Positions 49,874 to 60,001 of a DNA stretch of 64,000 nt are shown here, in pieces. The stretch lies in contig NZ_BCTT01000003.1 in assembly GCF_001590905.1 (NCBI RefSeq), positions 392,778-456,777 on the forward strand, read 5' to 3'. The position numbers were made by a program, and so were the translations under genes. Source of the DNA: Serratia grimesii NBRC 13537. Lineage in GTDB: Bacteria > Pseudomonadota > Gammaproteobacteria > Enterobacterales > Enterobacteriaceae. Below the pieces are notes generated by a model, which saw only the letters and a list, made by a program, of their open reading frames with translations, ran no database searches and was not told the DNA's origin. Positions within the stretch are counted from its first letter, which is position 1; every line of letters starts with the position of its first letter.

Positions 49874-50755
49874 GTGATTAAAGGAATAGCACTTTCCGTT
49901 ATCGCCTCGATATTGTTCGGCGTGATGTATTACTACACTTCCACTCTGACGCCACTCGACGGCGAACAGGTGTTTGGCTGGCGCACCCTGCTGACGGTGC
50001 CATTCTTGACCCTGTTTATGCTGTATTCCGCCGACTGGCGCAAAGTCAGTGAAACGCTGTACTGGATAAAACAACGGCCTCGCCGCCTGCTGTTTCTACC
50101 GCTGAGTTCGGCGCTGTTGGGGGTGCAACTGTGGTTGTTCCTGTGGGCGCCGCTGCACGGCAAAGCGTTGGAGGTGTCACTGGGTTATTTCCTGCTGCCG
50201 CTAACGATGGTGCTGGCGGGCCGTTTAATGTTCCGCGATCGGCTTTCTCTGCTGCAAAAACTGGCGGTAGCCTGCGCCATTATCGGCGTTGGTAATGAGC
50301 TGTATCAGGTGGGCGGCGTCTCCTGGACCACGCTGGTGGTGGCGCTGGGCTATCCGCTTTACTTTATTTTGCGCCGCCGTTTTGGCACCGATAACCTCGG
50401 CGGGCTGTGGTGTGAATTGACATTGATGTTACCGGTAGCCGCCTGGTTCGCCTTCGGTGGCAACGGGCCACTGGCGGCGCTGAGCATCAGCCCGGCACTC
50501 TATTGGCAGGTTCCGTTGCTGGGAGTAATCAGCGCCGCTGCGCTGGTATGCTATATCCTTGCCAGTCGCCTGCTGCCATTCAGCCTGTTCGGTCTGCTGA
50601 GCTATGTGGAACCGGTACTGCTGGTGGTGGTGGCGTTGTTACTTGGCGAGACCATTGGCCGGGATGAATGGCTAACCTACATTCCGATCTGGCTGGCCGT
50701 GTTGTTGTTGGTGTCGGAAGGCGCCCGCCATCTGTTACGCAGAAGGCAGATTTAG
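49874..50755 (+). CDS. RarD-like EamA/DMT transporter
   Basis: A 293-residue protein with ten hydrophobic segments and two EamA repeats, of the RarD branch: LEVSLGYFLLPLTMVLAGRL and SLFGLLSYVEPVLLVVVALL are typical. The open frame starts at 49808, but the GTG at 49874 has AGGACA at good spacing and begins just before helix one, so I use it. RarD was named for chloramphenicol tolerance; substrates are unknown. It is transcribed alone. Confidence 0.82.
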   Translation: MIKGIALSVIASILFGVMYYYTSTLTPLDGEQVFGWRTLLTVPFLTLFMLYSADWRKVSETLYWIKQRPRRLLFLPLSSALLGVQLWLFLWAPLHGKALEVSLGYFLLPLTMVLAGRLMFRDRLSLLQKLAVACAIIGVGNELYQVGGVSWTTLVVALGYPLYFILRRRFGTDNLGGLWCELTLMLPVAAWFAFGGNGPLAALSISPALYWQVPLLGVISAAALVCYILASRLLPFSLFGLLSYVEPVLLVVVALLLGETIGRDEWLTYIPIWLAVLLLVSEGARHLLRRRQI

Positions 50756-50803
50756 CGCAAACGTGACAGTGCAACGATAGTACTTATTTGATTAAATTAC
50801 TCT

Positions 50804-51559
50804 TTATAAGAAAATAAAGGTTGTGACGTCGTCACCTTCTTGCCAATAGCGCCCGCTAAAACAGCGCCCAGCATGGCAAGAAGGTGTGAGCTGCTTGAGC
50901 AGTTCCAATTCAAAGGTCTGTTGGTACGCATCGAGCGCCACCAGGCGCGCATCGAGAAAATCAAAATAGTTGCGCACCTGCGGGTACAACGCTTTGAACA
51001 GGCTTTCTTTGGCGGAGAACACCAACGTCAACGCGTGGTTAAATGCCAGCGGTTGAGCGCGAAGGTATTCATATTCCGTCTCGCTGACGATAGCCCCCCA
51101 CAGCTCCTCCGCCCGTGCAGTGGGGATTAACGTTTCAACGTCCAACCCCACGCCACCCAGCCCGCTCTCCCGATGCACGGCGCAAAGCGCAGTATTTGCA
51201 TTATGGCTGATTGCACCGGCAATCCCCTGCGGCCACTGCGGTGCACGGTCTTCACCACGCAACAAGGTGAAATCAGCAAATCCCTGAGGTATCAACAACG
51301 CCCGCGCCAAATAACGCCCGGCCAAATATTCCGCCCGCCTTTTGGGTACCGCCCGCGTCAAATGATCGGGGATTGCCATGCCAATGTCAGCGAAGCAGCT
51401 GTCCTGATAATTTGCCAAAGAAAAACGGCAACGCACAACCTGCCCCGGATAATCATCCAGGTTCAGCCATTCAATATTGGGGATAAAAGATGAGAACACG
51501 TGTCGTCCATGTTGAGTGCGCAGACCGCTAATTTTAGACGCCGAACTGAAAGGCAACAA
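50804..51559 (-). CDS. 4'-phosphopantetheinyl transferase, EntD-like
   Basis: A 251-residue PPTase that would activate carrier proteins of nonribosomal peptide or polyketide synthesis. The magnesium and CoA motifs are GVGLDVETLIP and FSAKESLFKALYP, with the EntD-type RRAEYLAGRYLARALL and GAISHNANTALCAV. No ATG fits the N-terminus; the TTG at 51559 is preceded by GAGAGGAA and is taken as start. A later GTG (51499) is possible. That ribosome-binding region lies inside the agp terminator hairpin. No synthetase genes are adjacent, so its client is elsewhere, probably a siderophore pathway. Confidence 0.82.
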   Translation of the reverse strand: MLPFSSASKISGLRTQHGRHVFSSFIPNIEWLNLDDYPGQVVRCRFSLANYQDSCFADIGMAIPDHLTRAVPKRRAEYLAGRYLARALLIPQGFADFTLLRGEDRAPQWPQGIAGAISHNANTALCAVHRESGLGGVGLDVETLIPTARAEELWGAIVSETEYEYLRAQPLAFNHALTLVFSAKESLFKALYPQVRNYFDFLDARLVALDAYQQTFELELLKQLTPSCHAGRCFSGRYWQEGDDVTTFIFL

Positions 51560-51567
51560 TGATTATT

Positions 51568-51593
51568 CCTCTCCCCCGCAACCGGAGGAGAGG
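51568..51593 (-). terminator. agp terminator hairpin overlapping the PPTase leader
   Basis: CCTCTCC and GGAGAGG form a 7-bp stem with a 12-nt loop, followed on the minus strand by AATAATC rather than a U-run. Its distal arm contains the GAGAGGAA used as ribosome-binding site by the next gene. Confidence 0.5.
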
Positions 51594-51603
51594 AACGGCA
51601 GGA

Positions 51604-52833
51604 TTACAGAATGCCTTTCATGGTTTTCTCGAAATCACTCCAGGCGCAATATCCCTGTTTATCAATCGGACAACCCTTTAACGCCATCGTCACGCGTTGC
51701 GGTGGGGTCTTGAGCGTCAACGGGGTGGCATTACGCAACTGATCGGTAGATTGATACACGTACTCAATCTTCAGCAAGTCACGATCATTTTTCTTATCGT
51801 GCCAACGCTGGAACACCAGCTTGCCCCCAATCGGGGTTTTCTCATATTGATGCGGCAGTTGGTACGGCTTGAACTCCATCGCTGACAGCAAAGAGGCAAT
51901 GTTAGAGTCGTGGCCCACCAGCACCGTGACTTTCGGCGAATCTGGCTTGCGTTCGCCAATCAATGCGCCGTTGATGTAGGTCAGCAGCGGCTTGGCCACG
52001 TTCTGCGCCACCACTGGCGAGGTGAATAACGAATCCTGATAGCCATCTTTCAACTGCGCCAACTGCTTCCACTGATGTGGCGTGGTGATTTTGCCCCAGG
52101 CGACATCTTTCATCGGAAAGCCTTCGTAATATTGCAGCATAAAGGCATCCACCAGTGAGTTGCCTACCCGCAGTGGCCCAGCCACACCCGGCTCTTTGCC
52201 CGGTACCGCACTCATTTTGCTGGCTTCTTTGGTCAGATCACAGTGCTTGTCGGTTTTACAGGCGCTGGAATCTTTGTAATCGATGATTTTTTCCAATTGC
52301 TTATAGGCCGCATCCAGTTTCAACGAGGCCAGTTCGGCGTTCATGGCACCCAGCGCCTGTTGATTGAAAGCTTCGCTGTTGTCAGTGATGATCGGGTTGA
52401 AGGTCGGATCCATCTCCCCCATTTTGTCCTGATGGTGCACGCTGACATCACAGCCGGGGAAAGCACCGTTGGTAAAGAACTGCGCAGTCGCGACCGTGCG
52501 TTGCAAACTGTTGGCATAGACATAAACACTGCCGGCAGTCGGGCAGCCTTCCTGCGGCAGTACCCCAGTTTGCTTTAGCCACGCATTAAAATAGTGCCCC
52601 ATGTAAACTTCCAACACCCCGCCCTTGGTGGTTAACAAGCCACCCGGAGTGTCCCAAGTCGGCCAGGCTTTGGGCGTTGACTGCGCCAGCACGCTGCCGT
52701 TATTGGCCAACGGTGCACGCAGGTTATGGCGACTCATCACCAGCACCTGTTCCAGTTGGTAGTCGTTGGTTTCCGCCAGGGCAGTCCCTGTCATAAATAA
52801 CGGCAAGCACAGCAATAAGGTTTTTATTTTCAT
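51604..52833 (-). CDS. agp: periplasmic glucose-1-phosphatase
   Basis: A 409-residue histidine acid phosphatase matching E. coli Agp (413 aa). It releases glucose from glucose 1-phosphate in the periplasm and has phytase activity in relatives. A signal peptide ends TALA (residue 20). The catalytic RHNLRAP is at 35-41 and the proton-donor motif is [12 protein letters not shown]. Several cysteine pairs (for example [21 protein letters not shown]) suggest disulfides. It lies upstream of the PPTase gene on the same strand. Confidence 0.96.
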   Translation of the reverse strand: MKIKTLLLCLPLFMTGTALAETNDYQLEQVLVMSRHNLRAPLANNGSVLAQSTPKAWPTWDTPGGLLTTKGGVLEVYMGHYFNAWLKQTGVLPQEGCPTAGSVYVYANSLQRTVATAQFFTNGAFPGCDVSVHHQDKMGEMDPTFNPIITDNSEAFNQQALGAMNAELASLKLDAAYKQLEKIIDYKDSSACKTDKHCDLTKEASKMSAVPGKEPGVAGPLRVGNSLVDAFMLQYYEGFPMKDVAWGKITTPHQWKQLAQLKDGYQDSLFTSPVVAQNVAKPLLTYINGALIGERKPDSPKVTVLVGHDSNIASLLSAMEFKPYQLPHQYEKTPIGGKLVFQRWHDKKNDRDLLKIEYVYQSTDQLRNATPLTLKTPPQRVTMALKGCPIDKQGYCAWSDFEKTMKGIL

Positions 52834-52983
52834 CCGCAGAGGCTCCAGGAATATGATTATTTTTAATGTGTTAGCTTTGTCGTCGTTATGATGGCGAGGT
52901 TAACGGGGAAAGTGTGTGATAGGTATCACAAGGAGAGGTCTGCCCAGCGACCATCCGCAGATGGCCGCCGTTAACTCAAAAAC

Positions 52984-54447
52984 TTACAGCCACAAACGCA
53001 TGATTGGCCAGCCGATCAACAGCAGTGCCGCGATATACACCACACCGAGAATACCGCCCATACGCCAGTAATCTTTCGATTTCACATAGCCGCAGCCATA
53101 GATGATCACCCCTGGGCCAGTCGCGTACGGTGTCAGTACCCCCATGATACCGATCGACAACACCAGCAACATTGAGAGTTGTTCCATCGGAACCCCCGGT
53201 AGCCCTTTGCCGACCGCCAGGATCACTGGCAGCATGGTTGCAGTGTGCGCTGACAAGCTGGCAAACAGATAGTGAGCAAAGTAAAACACCAGCACCAGAG
53301 CCACCACCGTCATATTCGGTGAAAAACCGTCCAGGTGGGTGCTCATGGTCTGAGCAAACCAGTCGATAAAACCGGAACGTGTTAAGCCATTGGCCATCAC
53401 CACCAGCGTCGCCAGGTTAACCAGTGTGTTCCAGGCGCTGGAGTATTTGGTGATCTCCTTCCAAGACACCACGTGCAATGCCAACATCAGCGAGACCGCC
53501 AACAGACAAACCGTTGTTGCGTCAAGCACCTTGCCGCCAAACACCCACAGACACAGGCTGAGCAGCACCAGACCAATCAGCGTGTATTCCTTACGCGTCA
53601 ACTTGCCCATTTCACTCAACGCGGTATTCGCCCAGGTCGCCACTTCGCTACTGTGGGTCACACCCGGTTTGTATAGGTAATAGGAGATCAACGGCGCGAT
53701 AATCAACAGCAACAGCCCAACCGGCAGGAACGCCAGGAACCACTGCATCCAACTGATATGCACCCCGGCGATCTTACTGACGAACTCAATCCCCAGCACG
53801 TTGGGCGCAGCACCGGTGACAAACATTGAGGAGCTGATGCTGGTGCCCACCACCATCATCCACATCAGGTAGCCGCCGATACGGCGCGAGGAGGGATCAT
53901 TGGGGAACGAGTCAAACAGCGGCGGCAGGTTTTTCACCACCGGGAATACGGTACCACCGGTACGCGCGGTATTGGACGGGGTAAAAGGTGCCAACAGGAT
54001 ATCGATGATCACCACGGCATAGCCAAGCGTCAGCGTTCGCTTCCCCATGAACTTCACCAGAAACAGTGCGATGCGTCGCCCTAACCCCGTGGCCTCATAC
54101 CCGAGCGCAAAGATAAATGCGCCGAATACCAGCCAGACGGTGGTACTGGAGAACCCTGCCAGCCCCCATTTCAGCGCTTCTTTACCGGCCTTAAAGCCCG
54201 GTTCTGCCAGTTCCTGCGCACCAAACAGCACCCAATTGGCACTCAGCACACTGAGTGTCACAGCGATAAAACTGATCGCCGTCGCCGGAATAGGCTCCAG
54301 AATCATGCCGACAATCATCGCCACAAAAATGGCGAAATAACGCCAGGCCTGCGGCGGCATACCGTCGGGCGTGGGTATCCAGAGCAGGATCGCCAACACC
54401 AATAACGGCGTTAGCGCTTTCCAGATTTTTTCCTTGGTTTCGGACAT
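52984..54447 (-). CDS. citT: citrate/succinate antiporter
   Basis: A 487-residue DASS-family antiporter, the same length as E. coli CitT and near identical in blocks such as GLAGFSSTTVWLVFGAFIFA, LLAPFTPSNTARTGGTVFP and LSAHTATMLPVILAVGKGLP. It exchanges external citrate for internal succinate during anaerobic citrate fermentation. About twelve membrane segments are visible. It is the last gene of the cit operon, 29 bp after citG. Confidence 0.97.
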   Translation of the reverse strand: MSETKEKIWKALTPLLVLAILLWIPTPDGMPPQAWRYFAIFVAMIVGMILEPIPATAISFIAVTLSVLSANWVLFGAQELAEPGFKAGKEALKWGLAGFSSTTVWLVFGAFIFALGYEATGLGRRIALFLVKFMGKRTLTLGYAVVIIDILLAPFTPSNTARTGGTVFPVVKNLPPLFDSFPNDPSSRRIGGYLMWMMVVGTSISSSMFVTGAAPNVLGIEFVSKIAGVHISWMQWFLAFLPVGLLLLIIAPLISYYLYKPGVTHSSEVATWANTALSEMGKLTRKEYTLIGLVLLSLCLWVFGGKVLDATTVCLLAVSLMLALHVVSWKEITKYSSAWNTLVNLATLVVMANGLTRSGFIDWFAQTMSTHLDGFSPNMTVVALVLVFYFAHYLFASLSAHTATMLPVILAVGKGLPGVPMEQLSMLLVLSIGIMGVLTPYATGPGVIIYGCGYVKSKDYWRMGGILGVVYIAALLLIGWPIMRLWL

Positions 54448-54476
54448 AAGTTTCTCCTGAAGACGAGTTATTGTTT

Positions 54477-55361
54477 TTAGTTCGGTAACTGAGCCAACAG
54501 CCAGGTGACAATCAACAGGTCAGCGCTGCCGCCGGGGCTGAGATTGCGCGTGATGCATTCGGCGTCGAACCGCCGTAGGTGAGTAATACCCGGCTCACCC
54601 TGCGCGCCCCCCTGTGCCAGCAGCTCAGCGGCACGCTGTTGTAACCAGCGCAAACCATCAATGCCGCCGCGCGAAGCCACGTTGGTGTCATCGTTGTTGG
54701 CCATTAACCACAGCAGGCTGTCCATCAGCGCTGTCTGCTCGTCGCACCCGGCATTCAGCCGTTGTCGATACAGCGGCAACGCACCGTTAATCACCCGTTC
54801 AAAGCCAGACTCCGCTTCGCCGCGAGCGCCGCTCAGACCATGCCTGGCGTACAACCGTTGCCCAGCGGTTTGTAACGCGTTGTGCTGTTGCAGCTCACGT
54901 GTCACCAGCCCGCGACACATCGCCGCCACTTCGACACACAACGACGTGGCATCGATGACGTGTTGCCGCTGGGACAGACGACCGAAAGCGGTACACAGCA
55001 AGCCGAGCGAAAATACGCTGCCTTTATGGGTATTAACGCCGCCCGTGGCCTGGAACATGTGGTTTTCACAGGCCAGGCCGAGTGGGCGCAGCCGTAGGAG
55101 CTGCTCGGCTACCGGGCGACATGCATCATCACGGCCCTGACGGATAAAACGCGGTAGCCAGATACCGATGGCGCGGGCGCTGCGGTAAAAATGGCCAATA
55201 TTCATATCCCGGTGGGCACCGTTGTTATGGCGATCCACCAGCCCCGGTTTGGGTGTCAGATTCACTTCCACCAGCAGTGCACGGTAGGCGGTGTGGGCAA
55301 AGCCGTTAACCTCCGGCTGAGGCGTGCAGCTGGCAGGATCAACGGGTAGCGAGCGCATCAT
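54477..55361 (-). CDS. citG: triphosphoribosyl-dephospho-CoA synthase
   Basis: A 294-residue enzyme that makes the citrate lyase prosthetic-group precursor from ATP and dephospho-CoA. It matches CitG in [39 protein letters not shown] and the C-terminal [20 protein letters not shown]. The open frame extends to 55535, but the ATG at 55361 follows AAAGGA and overlaps citX by 23 bp. Coupled translation with citX is likely. Confidence 0.95.
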   Translation of the reverse strand: MMRSLPVDPASCTPQPEVNGFAHTAYRALLVEVNLTPKPGLVDRHNNGAHRDMNIGHFYRSARAIGIWLPRFIRQGRDDACRPVAEQLLRLRPLGLACENHMFQATGGVNTHKGSVFSLGLLCTAFGRLSQRQHVIDATSLCVEVAAMCRGLVTRELQQHNALQTAGQRLYARHGLSGARGEAESGFERVINGALPLYRQRLNAGCDEQTALMDSLLWLMANNDDTNVASRGGIDGLRWLQQRAAELLAQGGAQGEPGITHLRRFDAECITRNLSPGGSADLLIVTWLLAQLPN

Positions 55362-55887
55362 TGAGCATCCTTTCCATTTCTTGCAGTAACTCTTCACTGC
55401 TGTGCTGCCGCTGGCGGGCGCAGAGTTTGGCCGGTTGGTTACACAACAGGCAACGACGTTCCGCCATCCCCAGATCACGACGCGACAAAATGCGCCCCTG
55501 TGCGTCCAGCACGTCGATATCCCACAAGCGGCCAATCGGCTGTTGCACCTCTAATTGAATGGCGCAGTCTTTCACCCGTTGAGCATCCGCCTGCAGCGCC
55601 ATAAAGCCTTCACAGCCGGTAGACAGCGCCAGCGTTTCCGACTGTAGGCACTGCCAACCCTGCTCGCGCCCCATTTGCTGCAACGCCTGCCAACCTAGGT
55701 TGAAAATATTGCGCGTCAGACCGCTGTCTTTTATCGCACCAGGTACCACCAGCGTCAGCACCAGCAGAGTGGATTGATGTTGCGACAACCACGCCAGTTG
55801 GCGTGCCCGGCGGCATTCACGGCTGGTAAGCAGTTCAGGCAGGCTTACTGCACGGTTGGCGGCGAGTTCTGGCAGGACACAAGGCAT
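55339..55887 (-). CDS. citX: holo-citrate lyase synthase
   Basis: A 182-residue phosphoribosyl-dephospho-CoA transferase that attaches the prosthetic group to Ser14 of CitD. The family motif [20 protein letters not shown] is present, together with a cysteine cluster ([11 protein letters not shown]) seen in CitX proteins. It begins 4 bp after the citF stop. Loss of this gene would leave apo-lyase. Confidence 0.93.
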   Translation of the reverse strand: MPCVLPELAANRAVSLPELLTSRECRRARQLAWLSQHQSTLLVLTLVVPGAIKDSGLTRNIFNLGWQALQQMGREQGWQCLQSETLALSTGCEGFMALQADAQRVKDCAIQLEVQQPIGRLWDIDVLDAQGRILSRRDLGMAERRCLLCNQPAKLCARQRQHSSEELLQEMERMLNDALATR

Positions 55888-55891
55888 AGGC

Positions 55892-57397
55892 TTACTCCAC
55901 CACCTGATGCACCACGTCTATCACTGAACCATCGCGGTAGCGCACGACCGCCACCACTTTGTCGGTAAAGGCGATCGGCTCCGGCTCCCCGGTCAGCAGC
56001 AGCGCACGCTGACGCAACCACTCGATGCCGACTACCGGCAAACCGGCCTCTTGCAACCGCTGCGCCAGTTCCGGACGGGCCGGGTTAACGGCAATACCAT
56101 GATCGGTAACCAAAATGTCGATACTGGAACCCGGCGTCACACAGGTGGTCACCTGCTCTACCAATGTCGGGATGCGGCCACGTACCAGCGGTGCCACGAT
56201 AATGGCCAACCGTGCAGCTGCTGCGGTATCACAGTGACCACCAGAAGCCCCGCGCAATACACCATCGGAGCCCGTCAGCACGTTAACGTTAAAGCCGGTG
56301 TCAATTTCCAGCGCGCTCAGTACCACCACATCCAACCGATCGACCGAGGCCCCCTTCGAGCTGAAATTGGCGTATTGGTTGGCGCTGATCTCGATATGAT
56401 GTGGGTTACGCGCCAACGACATCGCCGCTGCGCGATCAAAACTCTGCACGTCCAGCAATTTGGCGATCAGCCCTTTTTCATGCAGATCCACCATGGTCGA
56501 AGTGATACCGCCAAGCGCAAAACCCGCCCGCACGTCACGTGCACGCATTTTGTCTTCCAGAAAACGCGTCACCGCCAACGAAGCACCACCGGTACCGGTT
56601 TGCAGCGAAAAACCTTCGGTAAAGTAACCGGAGCCGGCGATCACTTCGGCGGCCCGGCGGGCGATCAGCAATTCGCGCGGGTTGGATGTCATACGGGTGG
56701 CATCGGCACCGATCTTGTCAGCGTCACCGACCTGTTTCAGTTGAACGATCAGATCAACCCGATCCTGCGCCAGGCTGGCCGGATGATGTGGGTACGGTAC
56801 GATCTTCTCAGTGAGTAGCACCACGGTACCCGCAGCATCGGCATCTACTTTGGCGTAGCCCAGCGAGCCACAGCAGGCTTCCCCGCTGTAGCCGTTGGCA
56901 TTGCCGAACTCATCGCAGGCCGGTACTCCCAGGAAAGCGACGTCAATGCTCAACTCGCCGGATTCGATCAGGTTTACCCGGCCACCGTGGGAGTGGATCT
57001 GCACCGGTTCGGCCAGCAGGCCACGGGAGATGGCATCCGCCAATGGGCCGCGCAGGCCGGAAGTATAAATACGGCTCACCACTCCATTACGGATATGACC
57101 GACCAGCGGTGCATGGCATTCGCTCAGTGAACTGGAAGCCAGTGTCAGGTTACGGAACCCCATCGCTGCCAGTGTTTCCATCACCTGATTCAATGCCAGA
57201 TCGCCGCCGCGAAACGCATGGTGGAAAGAAATGGTCATGCCGTCCTGCAAACCGCTGCGTCGCACCGCCTGTTCCAGCGTGTCACAGCGTTTGATATCAC
57301 GTGGTTTGCGCGCCTGTTGATTGGCCTTGGAGGCATCCTGATAGCAGCGTAAATCCGCCAAATTTTTCAGAGTCATCAGTCGTTGTTGACGTTTCAT
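55892..57397 (-). CDS. citF: citrate lyase alpha subunit
   Basis: A 501-residue acyl-carrier-protein transferase subunit of citrate lyase, swapping acetyl for citryl on CitD. It matches CitF (E. coli 510 aa) in SFHHAFRGGDLALNQVME, SHGGRVNLIESGELSIDVAF and TDHGIAVNPARPELA. Its ATG overlaps the citE stop by one base (TAATG). Confidence 0.96.
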   Translation of the reverse strand: MKRQQRLMTLKNLADLRCYQDASKANQQARKPRDIKRCDTLEQAVRRSGLQDGMTISFHHAFRGGDLALNQVMETLAAMGFRNLTLASSSLSECHAPLVGHIRNGVVSRIYTSGLRGPLADAISRGLLAEPVQIHSHGGRVNLIESGELSIDVAFLGVPACDEFGNANGYSGEACCGSLGYAKVDADAAGTVVLLTEKIVPYPHHPASLAQDRVDLIVQLKQVGDADKIGADATRMTSNPRELLIARRAAEVIAGSGYFTEGFSLQTGTGGASLAVTRFLEDKMRARDVRAGFALGGITSTMVDLHEKGLIAKLLDVQSFDRAAAMSLARNPHHIEISANQYANFSSKGASVDRLDVVVLSALEIDTGFNVNVLTGSDGVLRGASGGHCDTAAAARLAIIVAPLVRGRIPTLVEQVTTCVTPGSSIDILVTDHGIAVNPARPELAQRLQEAGLPVVGIEWLRQRALLLTGEPEPIAFTDKVVAVVRYRDGSVIDVVHQVVE

Positions 57398-58317
57398 TAT
57401 GCTTCCTCTCCGTGCTGAACCGATGCTTCGCGGATGCCGGAGAGCGCTGCGCGTTGCAATACCAGCCGCGCGCGTTCAATCACCGGGCTGTCGACCATCT
57501 TGCCGTTGAGCGACACGACCCCGCGCCCTTCCTGCTCCGCCGCCGCCGCGGCATCCACCACCCGCTGGGCGTGAGCCACTTCCTTGGCGGTTGGCGCATA
57601 CAGGTTGTGCAGCAGTTCAATTTGCCGGGGGTTAATCAGGGATTTGCCGTCGAAGCCGAGCTGTTTGATCAGCGCCGCTTCCTGCAGGAAACCCGCTTCG
57701 TTATTAGCGTCGGAATACACGGTGTCGAAAGCCTGAATACCCGCTGCCCGTGCCGCCTGTAGTAACGAGCAACGTGCAAACAGCAGCTCAATGCCTTCCG
57801 GTGAGCGTTCAGTACGCAGATTGCGCACGTAGTCTTCCGCCCCAAGCGCAATACCAACCAGGCGTGGGGAAGCGTGAGCAATCGCCACCGCCTGAGTGAT
57901 CCCCGCCGCCGACTCAATCGCTGCCAGCAGACCGGTGCTGCCGACCGGGCGTCCGCAGTCGGCTTCGATAGCAGCAATCTCACGATCCATGTCCACCACG
58001 TCCTGCGCACTGTCGGTTTTCGGCAGGCGAACAATGTCCGCCCCGCCGCGTACCACCGCCTGTAAATCTGCCAGCCCATAGGCAGAATCCAGTGCGTTAA
58101 CGCGCACAATGGTTTCCACCTCCTGATACAGCGGATGTTGCAGCGCGTGGTACACCAGCCGCCGTGCCGCGTCCTTTTCACGCAGAATCACCGAGTCTTC
58201 CAGATCGAACATCAACGCATCGGCCTGATAAATAAAGGCGTTACTCACCATCGCCGCATTGGCGCCCGGCACGAACAACATGCTGCGGCGCAGGCGGTGT
58301 TTATTCAGCTTTTTCAT
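57397..58317 (-). CDS. citE: citrate lyase beta subunit
   Basis: A 306-residue citryl-ACP lyase subunit that cleaves citryl-CitD to acetyl-CitD and oxaloacetate. HpcH/HpaI-fold landmarks are [50 protein letters not shown] (catalytic Glu) and GAEDYVRNL. The open frame extends to 58356; the ATG at 58317 overlaps the end of citD by 17 bp and matches family starts ([13 protein letters not shown]). Confidence 0.96.
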   Translation of the reverse strand: MKKLNKHRLRRSMLFVPGANAAMVSNAFIYQADALMFDLEDSVILREKDAARRLVYHALQHPLYQEVETIVRVNALDSAYGLADLQAVVRGGADIVRLPKTDSAQDVVDMDREIAAIEADCGRPVGSTGLLAAIESAAGITQAVAIAHASPRLVGIALGAEDYVRNLRTERSPEGIELLFARCSLLQAARAAGIQAFDTVYSDANNEAGFLQEAALIKQLGFDGKSLINPRQIELLHNLYAPTAKEVAHAQRVVDAAAAAEQEGRGVVSLNGKMVDSPVIERARLVLQRAALSGIREASVQHGEEA

Positions 58318-58609
58318 TACGCGCCCCCCATGGCAGTTGACCATTGTCACTGGCACGCATCAGCGCCGTTTCCAGCCGGGCTCGTAGCACACAGTCAAGT
58401 GCACCTTTGTCATCCACCATCACTTGTACCGGCTCCACCTGATAGTGTTGCAATACCTGTAGCAGCGTCTGGCGAATGGCTTCACCGAACTGTTTTTCCA
58501 CGCTGCTGGCGATCAGCAGATCGTGTTCCGGCCCCTCTGCGGGCGCGATGCGTACCATGACATCACTGGATTCCAGCGTGCCGGCCATTGCTTCTCGGAT
58601 AATTTTCAT
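58301..58609 (-). CDS. citD: citrate lyase acyl carrier protein (gamma subunit)
   Basis: A 102-residue acyl carrier protein. The prosthetic-group serine is Ser14 in [13 protein letters not shown], at the same position as in characterised CitD. It overlaps citC by an ATGA and citE by 17 bp. Confidence 0.95.
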   Translation of the reverse strand: MKIIREAMAGTLESSDVMVRIAPAEGPEHDLLIASSVEKQFGEAIRQTLLQVLQHYQVEPVQVMVDDKGALDCVLRARLETALMRASDNGQLPWGARNEKAE

Positions 58610-59679
58610 CTTTCACCTGATTGTGCGGATTCAAAGGATTTTGCCGCCGGTTTGGCCCGGCGCTGCGTTTGCAAATCTTGTAGGTAGTAGAGGGTGTCTG
58701 GCGGAACCAGTGGCGCAGCAGCGTGAAAGTCGCCAGCAGCCAGCAGTTTGCGAACCCAAGAGGCGGAGATCGCCACACCCTGATATTGCAAACGCTCAAT
58801 TTCTACCAGCGCGATAGGCGGGCTGGACAAAGCTGGGGTTTCCAGCCAGTAGCGCATGTCACGGTTGTACTTCGCAGTGACTGCGCAGAACGGTTCGTTG
58901 CCGACAAAACGGTGGGTGATACCCAGAGCGGGTGCCAGATACTGACGAAAGATCTTCAGATCGATTTCGGTGTAGCAATCGTCGGCAATGCCCTGGTCTT
59001 TAATGAAGTAACACGGGAATGTGGCGCGTGAAATGACGTACTGGGATCCTTCATGCACGGTCAGATTGGGAATATCCGTCGTGCCCGCCAGCACCAAGCG
59101 CCGTCGGTCTTCGTAGCTGAAACGTGAGGTGTCTTCCTTCACTAAAAACAGGTGCAGCCAGTCGCACTTCTCTGCTGCCTTGCGCACCAAGTATTGGTGC
59201 CCTCGCGTGAAAGGGTTGGCGTTCATTACGATGCTGCCAATGGTGTTGCCCGGCCGACGCTGTCCCGCCAACTGCGCAGCATAACGCTTCAAACGGCATG
59301 GGCTGTTTTCCATCAGCACCACGATGCCCGGCACACGGGCAATTGGGTAGAAGCCACACTGACGGAACAGCGGTTCATTTTGAATTTTGGTATAAATAAA
59401 TAGTTGGGTGTGATGGCGTTCATACGCCAGATTCACCAGTTCGGTTGCCAGCGATAACGCCAGCCCTTCACCGCGCATTTGTGGGCTGATGGCAACGCAT
59501 TTGATAATATTGTGTGCAATGCCACCGCAAGCGACCAACTTATCGTTTTGTGTAACGGTAATAAATATTTCAACCGTAGTATCGATATTCAGATCGTTAC
59601 TGCGCAGGAAGGTATTAATCTGTGCAATATTTTTATGATCTGACCTTTTCACTCGGTTAAATACGGCATCGCCCAACAT
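58606..59679 (-). CDS. citC: citrate lyase ligase (acetyl-CoA:CitD acetylating enzyme)
   Basis: A 357-residue enzyme that acetylates the CitD thiol with acetate and ATP, activating citrate lyase. A GNAT-like N-terminal domain (about 1-130, [20 protein letters not shown]) is followed by a nucleotidyltransferase domain with [20 protein letters not shown] (HxGH-like) and [10 protein letters not shown]. It is the first gene of the operon and faces the response regulator gene across a 322-bp AT-rich spacer. Confidence 0.95.
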   Translation of the reverse strand: MLGDAVFNRVKRSDHKNIAQINTFLRSNDLNIDTTVEIFITVTQNDKLVACGGIAHNIIKCVAISPQMRGEGLALSLATELVNLAYERHHTQLFIYTKIQNEPLFRQCGFYPIARVPGIVVLMENSPCRLKRYAAQLAGQRRPGNTIGSIVMNANPFTRGHQYLVRKAAEKCDWLHLFLVKEDTSRFSYEDRRRLVLAGTTDIPNLTVHEGSQYVISRATFPCYFIKDQGIADDCYTEIDLKIFRQYLAPALGITHRFVGNEPFCAVTAKYNRDMRYWLETPALSSPPIALVEIERLQYQGVAISASWVRKLLAAGDFHAAAPLVPPDTLYYLQDLQTQRRAKPAAKSFESAQSGER

Positions 59680-60001
59680 AACACGCTCTCTGGATTAACC
59701 ATTAAACAACAAATTAAAAACAAATAAGAACATCAATTAACATCTTTCGGATAATTAAAACCTTAAAAACCATAAAGATAAAACCGTTAAAACCTTACTA
59801 CTGACGTAATAAAACAATGGTAAGCAGAAAAAAACATCGAATTATTGACCTATTTCACAAACCCCTTCCGGTTAATAAGTTATTTAATGTTCTTTATTTA
59901 CTTAATTATTTTTATGGTGTTTATTACTGAGATAATCTTTATTTGATGATGCAATTCACTTACATTTACTTAGCATATTTATTTCAATCGTAGGTTTTAC
60001 T
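59680..60001. promoter_or_regulatory. divergent citC / response-regulator control region
   Basis: This 322-bp spacer is strikingly AT-rich and carries repeated AAAACC(T/G)TTAAAA-like tracts near 59750-59800, as expected for DpiA/CitB-type binding. A weak CRP-like site, ATTGA-CCTATT-TCACA, lies at 59844-59859. Both divergent promoters should be here; I cannot fix their -10 boxes with confidence. Confidence 0.55.

Noticed and set aside
56051..56818. 255-codon frame antisense to citF
   Set aside because: citF is certain; the antisense product is His/Gln/Thr-rich with no family features.
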